This document shows, piece by piece, positions 60,886 through 64,000 of a stretch of 64,000 nucleotides of DNA. The notes under the pieces are model-generated. The model was not told the origin of the DNA, ran no database searches, and was given only the letters and a program-made list of their open reading frames with translations. Position 1 is the stretch's first letter. Every line of letters begins with the position of its first letter. The DNA is from Brevipalpus yothersi. Its lineage: Eukaryota; Arthropoda; Arachnida; Trombidiformes; Tenuipalpidae. The stretch lies in NCBI GenBank assembly GCA_003956705.1, contig QZCP01000122.1, positions 101,028-165,027 on the forward strand, given 5' to 3'. The position numbers were made by a program, and so were the translations under genes.

Positions 60886-62585
60886 TCATAACTTACTGTC
60901 ATCATCGATGCATGCAAACATATATTTGGGGAGATAACTTCCTGTTGCGATAAGATAGAGCTCTTCTTCCGTTGACGTAGGGCTAATCAGTCTCTCTATC
61001 ACAGGATTGAGGACCCAAACATCAACTCTCTTCCTGGAAAGATTATTTCCGTGGACAACTCTATCAAGTCTCTGTTCGATATGTTTTCTTGAGTGTATCC
61101 GGTTGATGATTTCATCGGTGAATCTTCTATCAGGGATGAAGCGCTCACCATATTTGTTGATGATAGCACAACAGATTTTCAGTTTGGAGAACTTATTTTG
61201 GACATTGGTGTTCTCTAAAATGTGATGTAAAGCACGGAACTGCTTCTTCAGTCTTCCATTAACAGCTCCCACAACCCAATGAGTTTTCGTTACCAGACGA
61301 GTATAGTTAGCATCTTGCCATCAAAACTGAGTTTTCCCTGCAGCTGAGAGTGGAAAAAAAACACCAAACCCTCTAAAAGTGAAGTCCTCCACAACATCTT
61401 GCAACCCTCGATCGAAAATAAAAACATCATCTGGTTGAAAATGTTGAGCGGAGTCTGCCTATTTTCCAGCTATAATCTTGAAAATTTTGGCGTCATTTCT
61501 AGTGGGAGCTTGAAAGGTGGATATCTCATAGATGTATCCATTTGGGAGAATACAAAACATTGGTTTGAAGAGTGAGGCTTTCTTCTGTCCCGAAAATTAC
61601 TTTTTTTGACTTTAACATTCATACTCTTCTGCATGTATATGTAAGTCTCATCCCAGATGGTGATCATCGATTCTTAATTCTTTTGTTCCTCAGAGGATAA
61701 GAGCTCAGTGGCTATATTAGTATGTCGCTCAATGCATTGAGCTCGATTCAAATGATCAAATCGAAGATTCAGAGGGCAGAACTTGAGATTAAGTATTGCT
61801 GAAATCTTCATGATTTCCTGGAAGAGGGTTGTTTTGGGTATTTCGAAGAGCATCGCAATCTCTTGAAGAGCCAAATCAGTTCTCAAACTGAAGAGATATG
61901 CTCCAAGGGTTTGAAAATGGTTATTTAGGTCATCCGAATAGCTTAACAGATCATCAAACTGTTTAGGATTGAGTGTGGTAAGTTGTTTGATTCTTCTCGG
62001 ATTTTCTTCACCTGATTCTGGGATAGTTATCTGGCCTATTCGATCTCACGGCTATAGTACCAACAGTAAGGCTTCTCTGTATCTTTGTATATCCATTTTC
62101 TCAGCGCTTAAAATTGGCTCTTGAAGGAAACGATTCTTGTGTGTAGCACAAAATCGAGCACCTTGAGGGATGAATGCATGGTAAACCAGAAGTGTTTCAA
62201 TTCTATGTTTAACCGAAACAGTGATCGAAGAGCCAGGGGGATTACATCCATAGATACATGAAGCATGACCTGATATTGTAACATCAAAATTCGTGCCACC
62301 CTCTGAATCTTCATACAGTTTCAGATCGAAGTCTGGATCATCCCTATCCTCACCTTATAAATGGTGTGAATAATTTGGATCACTGCTAGGGTCTGTATCA
62401 TCTGAATTCCATGATGCATGAGGCTCCATGGCTCCTGAAAACTGAAAGGCTTGGAGCTTCCCAGGTGAAGGAGTGAAGAAAAGAGGATTGAAAATCGGCC
62501 GGTTGGTTGAAATGGTCATCGAACTTGTTGAAGCTTCAAGTCGACTAACAAGGGAAGGCCACACATTACCAGTTGCAGAATTCAA
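60886..62585 (-). mobile_element. Decayed DDE_Tnp_4 (Harbinger-like) transposase with N-terminal Cys/His finger
   Basis: Minus-strand fragments in order. First an acidic N-terminus. Then a finger-like segment (CIYGCNPPGSS, with later GARFCATHKNRF) giving a C-x3-C ... C-x2-H pattern. A helical region contains TTLNPKQFDDLL. An HTH_Tnp_4-like segment (TDLALQEIAMLFEIPKTT) is followed by RHTNIATELLSS. The DDE core has IWDETYIYMQKS (first Asp), VFIFDRGLQDVVEDF (second Asp) and TKTHWVVGAVNGRLK. The third catalytic Glu, expected in WVVEAVNGR, is Gly here. LHHILENT, CAIINKYGERF and a C-terminal LYLIATGSYLPK follow. In-frame stops near 62350 and 62054 and before WQDANYTRL confirm decay. The family name is inferred from these motifs. 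Confidence 0.7.
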
Positions 62586-63077
62586 TAAACCAAATCAATC
62601 TTGATAGATTTTGAGGTGAGAAGCACGAAAATCATATTTATTTTTCTGTGAGATGGCCCAGTTAGCTGCTATGGTCCAGAGAAAATTGACAAGAAAAGTG
62701 TTTCAGCGGATAGATGGCACCACTGAGCTATCAAACTTTTTCTCCTGAAAAAATAGTTCTGAGGCCAGAATGGGACGTCCTGAGAGAGTCTGAGGGAGCA
62801 GTGAGGTAGAAAAAGGTCAGAGAAACCGAAAAGAGGCAACGGAGGCCATTTTTGCTTCGTTTGTGAGCTGAATTCGGCTTGTTTCCAATGTTGGCTTTTG
62901 CCATATTAAATCTAGTTGTGGGCCTTTTTTCAATCAATTAAATTAAATTTTTCAATTGAAAACTTATCAGGAGCTCAATAAAGGTAGGGATTTCTTTAAT
63001 ATCTTCTTTTGTTTCGGGCTGCTGAATGCTGAAAAGCTCATACTTTGTTTTGATATGCAGCTCCCATTGAACACCAA
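62586..63077. other. Spacer before the minisatellite, nothing recognised
   Basis: About 490 bp without a credible exon or repeat. Confidence 0.4.
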
Positions 63078-63372
63078 TTGCCACCACTACTCTTTGACCA
63101 GCCACCAACTTGACCACCTATTTGATCACCAATTGAGCCACCACTCTTTGACTAGCCACTAATTTGACCACCAATTCGATCACCACTCTTGAACCAGCCA
63201 CCAATTTGACCACCGATTCGATTGCCACTCTTTGACTAGCCACCAATTTGACCACCGATTCTATCGCCACTCTCCGACCAGCCACCAATTCAATCACCAC
63301 TCTCCAACCAGCCACCAATTTGACCACCGATTCGATTGCCACTCTTTGACTAGCCCCCAATTTGACCGACGA
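63078..63372. repeat. 42-bp minisatellite, about 7 copies
   Basis: Tandem units of about 42 bp with the core GCCACCAATTTGACCACCGA followed by TTCGATTGCCACTCTTTGACTA. Copies vary by substitutions and partial deletions. The period is a multiple of three, so both strands are open by accident (minus strand KLVASQRVAIESVV); I do not treat it as coding. Confidence 0.85.
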
Positions 63373-63517
63373 TTTGATTAGCAAATGATCATTTTCAGAT
63401 AAGATGTTGATAGACCCGTTGAATGTTGCGGAAATTTTAGTGGAGAAGATTAAGTAGTCTAGAACAAAGTTCTCAGAAGAGAAGAGAAAGGTTGACGATT
63501 TCGTATTTGCGAGGATA

Positions 63518-64000
63518 GTGTATGATATTATCATAAAACAGGCAACTGGGAAGGGGGAATTTCAGGAAGAGCAATATCTAGATGAAGATGATTATGGTGA
63601 ATCAGATGATGATCTGGAAGTTGAAGAAGAGAGAGATGATACTGGAGGAGAAACTCCTCAATCAGAGTATGAGCCGAGTCAAGTTAAGAAGAAACTCGAA
63701 ACAAATCTTGAGGATGAATATACATTAGATCAGATGATCAATATGTATATTTTCCGCAAAGATAATAGTTATTCTGCAACAATGAGACGCTATTAATCAT
63801 TGAATAATGATGGTAAAATATTACAGAGAGTGACATATTTTGTTCTAGGGGAGGGAAACATACGCTAAAAGACTAATCAAGTTAAGGATCTCTTGTATTC
63901 ACGCTATAGAGAAGCAAGAGATGGTCTCAATCTTGTGCATGATTGGTACTTGAAGAGCTGGGAAATCGAAGCAGCCTGTAAGATCAAGCTTGATAACTTC
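63518..64000 (+). pseudogene. Stop-interrupted ORF resembling a CENP-B/Tc5-type HTH transposase, runs off the end
   Basis: One frame runs from an acidic N-terminal stretch (EDDYGESDDDLEVEEERDD) through LDQMINMYIFRKDNSYSATM-RRY. It passes two TAA stops (63794-63796 and 63866-63868) and continues in the same frame with LLYSRYREARDGLNLVHDWY and LKSWEIEAACKIKLDNF to the last base of the window. The latter resembles the second helix-turn-helix of CENP-B-type transposases (EAR..., VHD..L..W...AA..I.L.NF), and the segment around the stops fits the preceding DNA-binding helices. That both halves share a frame argues that the stops are secondary damage. Family assignment is moderate; the catalytic part would lie outside the window. 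Confidence 0.5.

Noticed and set aside
63078..63372. CRISPR-like repeat array
   Set aside because: Units are contiguous without unique spacers and the context is eukaryotic; it is a minisatellite.
63118..63534. 138-codon minus-strand frame with 14-residue repeats
   Set aside because: It is the 42-bp minisatellite read in a multiple-of-three period; both strands are open and there is no conserved flank.

Overview
The window looks like nuclear DNA of a small-genome arthropod; an acariform mite is my best guess, but this is weak inference. The sequence is AT-rich. It has spliced genes with mostly short GT-AG introns, metazoan gene families (Dbl-type RhoGEF, TFIIIC 90 kDa subunit, TAF5L, membrane ADAMs), very long (GA)n/(CT)n microsatellites and decayed DNA transposons. 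There is no bacterial-style organisation. One 593-base assembly gap (16261-16853) and two single Ns all lie in or beside GA/CT repeats.

Layout. 1-19186: almost gene-free DNA rich in GA/CT microsatellites, probably intron or upstream DNA of the next gene. 19187-21486 (+): the last six exons of a DH-PH guanine nucleotide exchange factor. 21887-24705 (-): a complete four-exon gene for the TFIIIC subunit GTF3C4, convergent with the RhoGEF and only 400 bp away. 24706-29561: gene-free DNA with microsatellites. 29562-31652 (-): a four-exon TAF5L-like WD40 gene (SAGA-type coactivator). It lacks the usual N-terminal TAF5 domain and has a terminal exon hidden behind a stop codon that overlaps a splice donor.

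31989-57700 is the highlight: an ADAM-family (prodomain, reprolysin-type metalloprotease, disintegrin, Cys-rich, transmembrane, tail) gene cluster built as two opposed arms. The plus arm has four genes (A-D, starts 33462, 36807, 40149, 43445). All of them have lost every zinc-binding and catalytic residue of HExxHxxGxxH. The minus arm has three genes (G, F, E, starts 57012, 53014, 49073). All of them keep a perfect HExGHTLGMSHD box, although E carries an in-frame stop at codon 26. All seven share a four-exon plan with the same intron phases. An orphan last exon plus promoter block at 31989-33384 is an inverted copy of the F-E spacer (49096-50622). It puts a minus-arm-type promoter in front of plus-arm gene A, and a second junction lies about 35 bp after gene D. 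This looks like an inversion or inverted insertion that created a locus pairing pseudoprotease and active-protease paralogues.

57700-64000 is a transposon graveyard: a decayed Tc1/mariner transposase (58379-59220, -), a decayed DDE_Tnp_4/Harbinger-like transposase with N-terminal Cys/His finger (60886-62585, -), a 42-bp minisatellite (63078-63372), and the start of a third, stop-interrupted ORF resembling a CENP-B-type HTH transposase running off the end (63518-64000, +).

Exon coordinates were worked out by hand from splice signals and phase continuity. All family assignments rest on motif recognition, not database searches.
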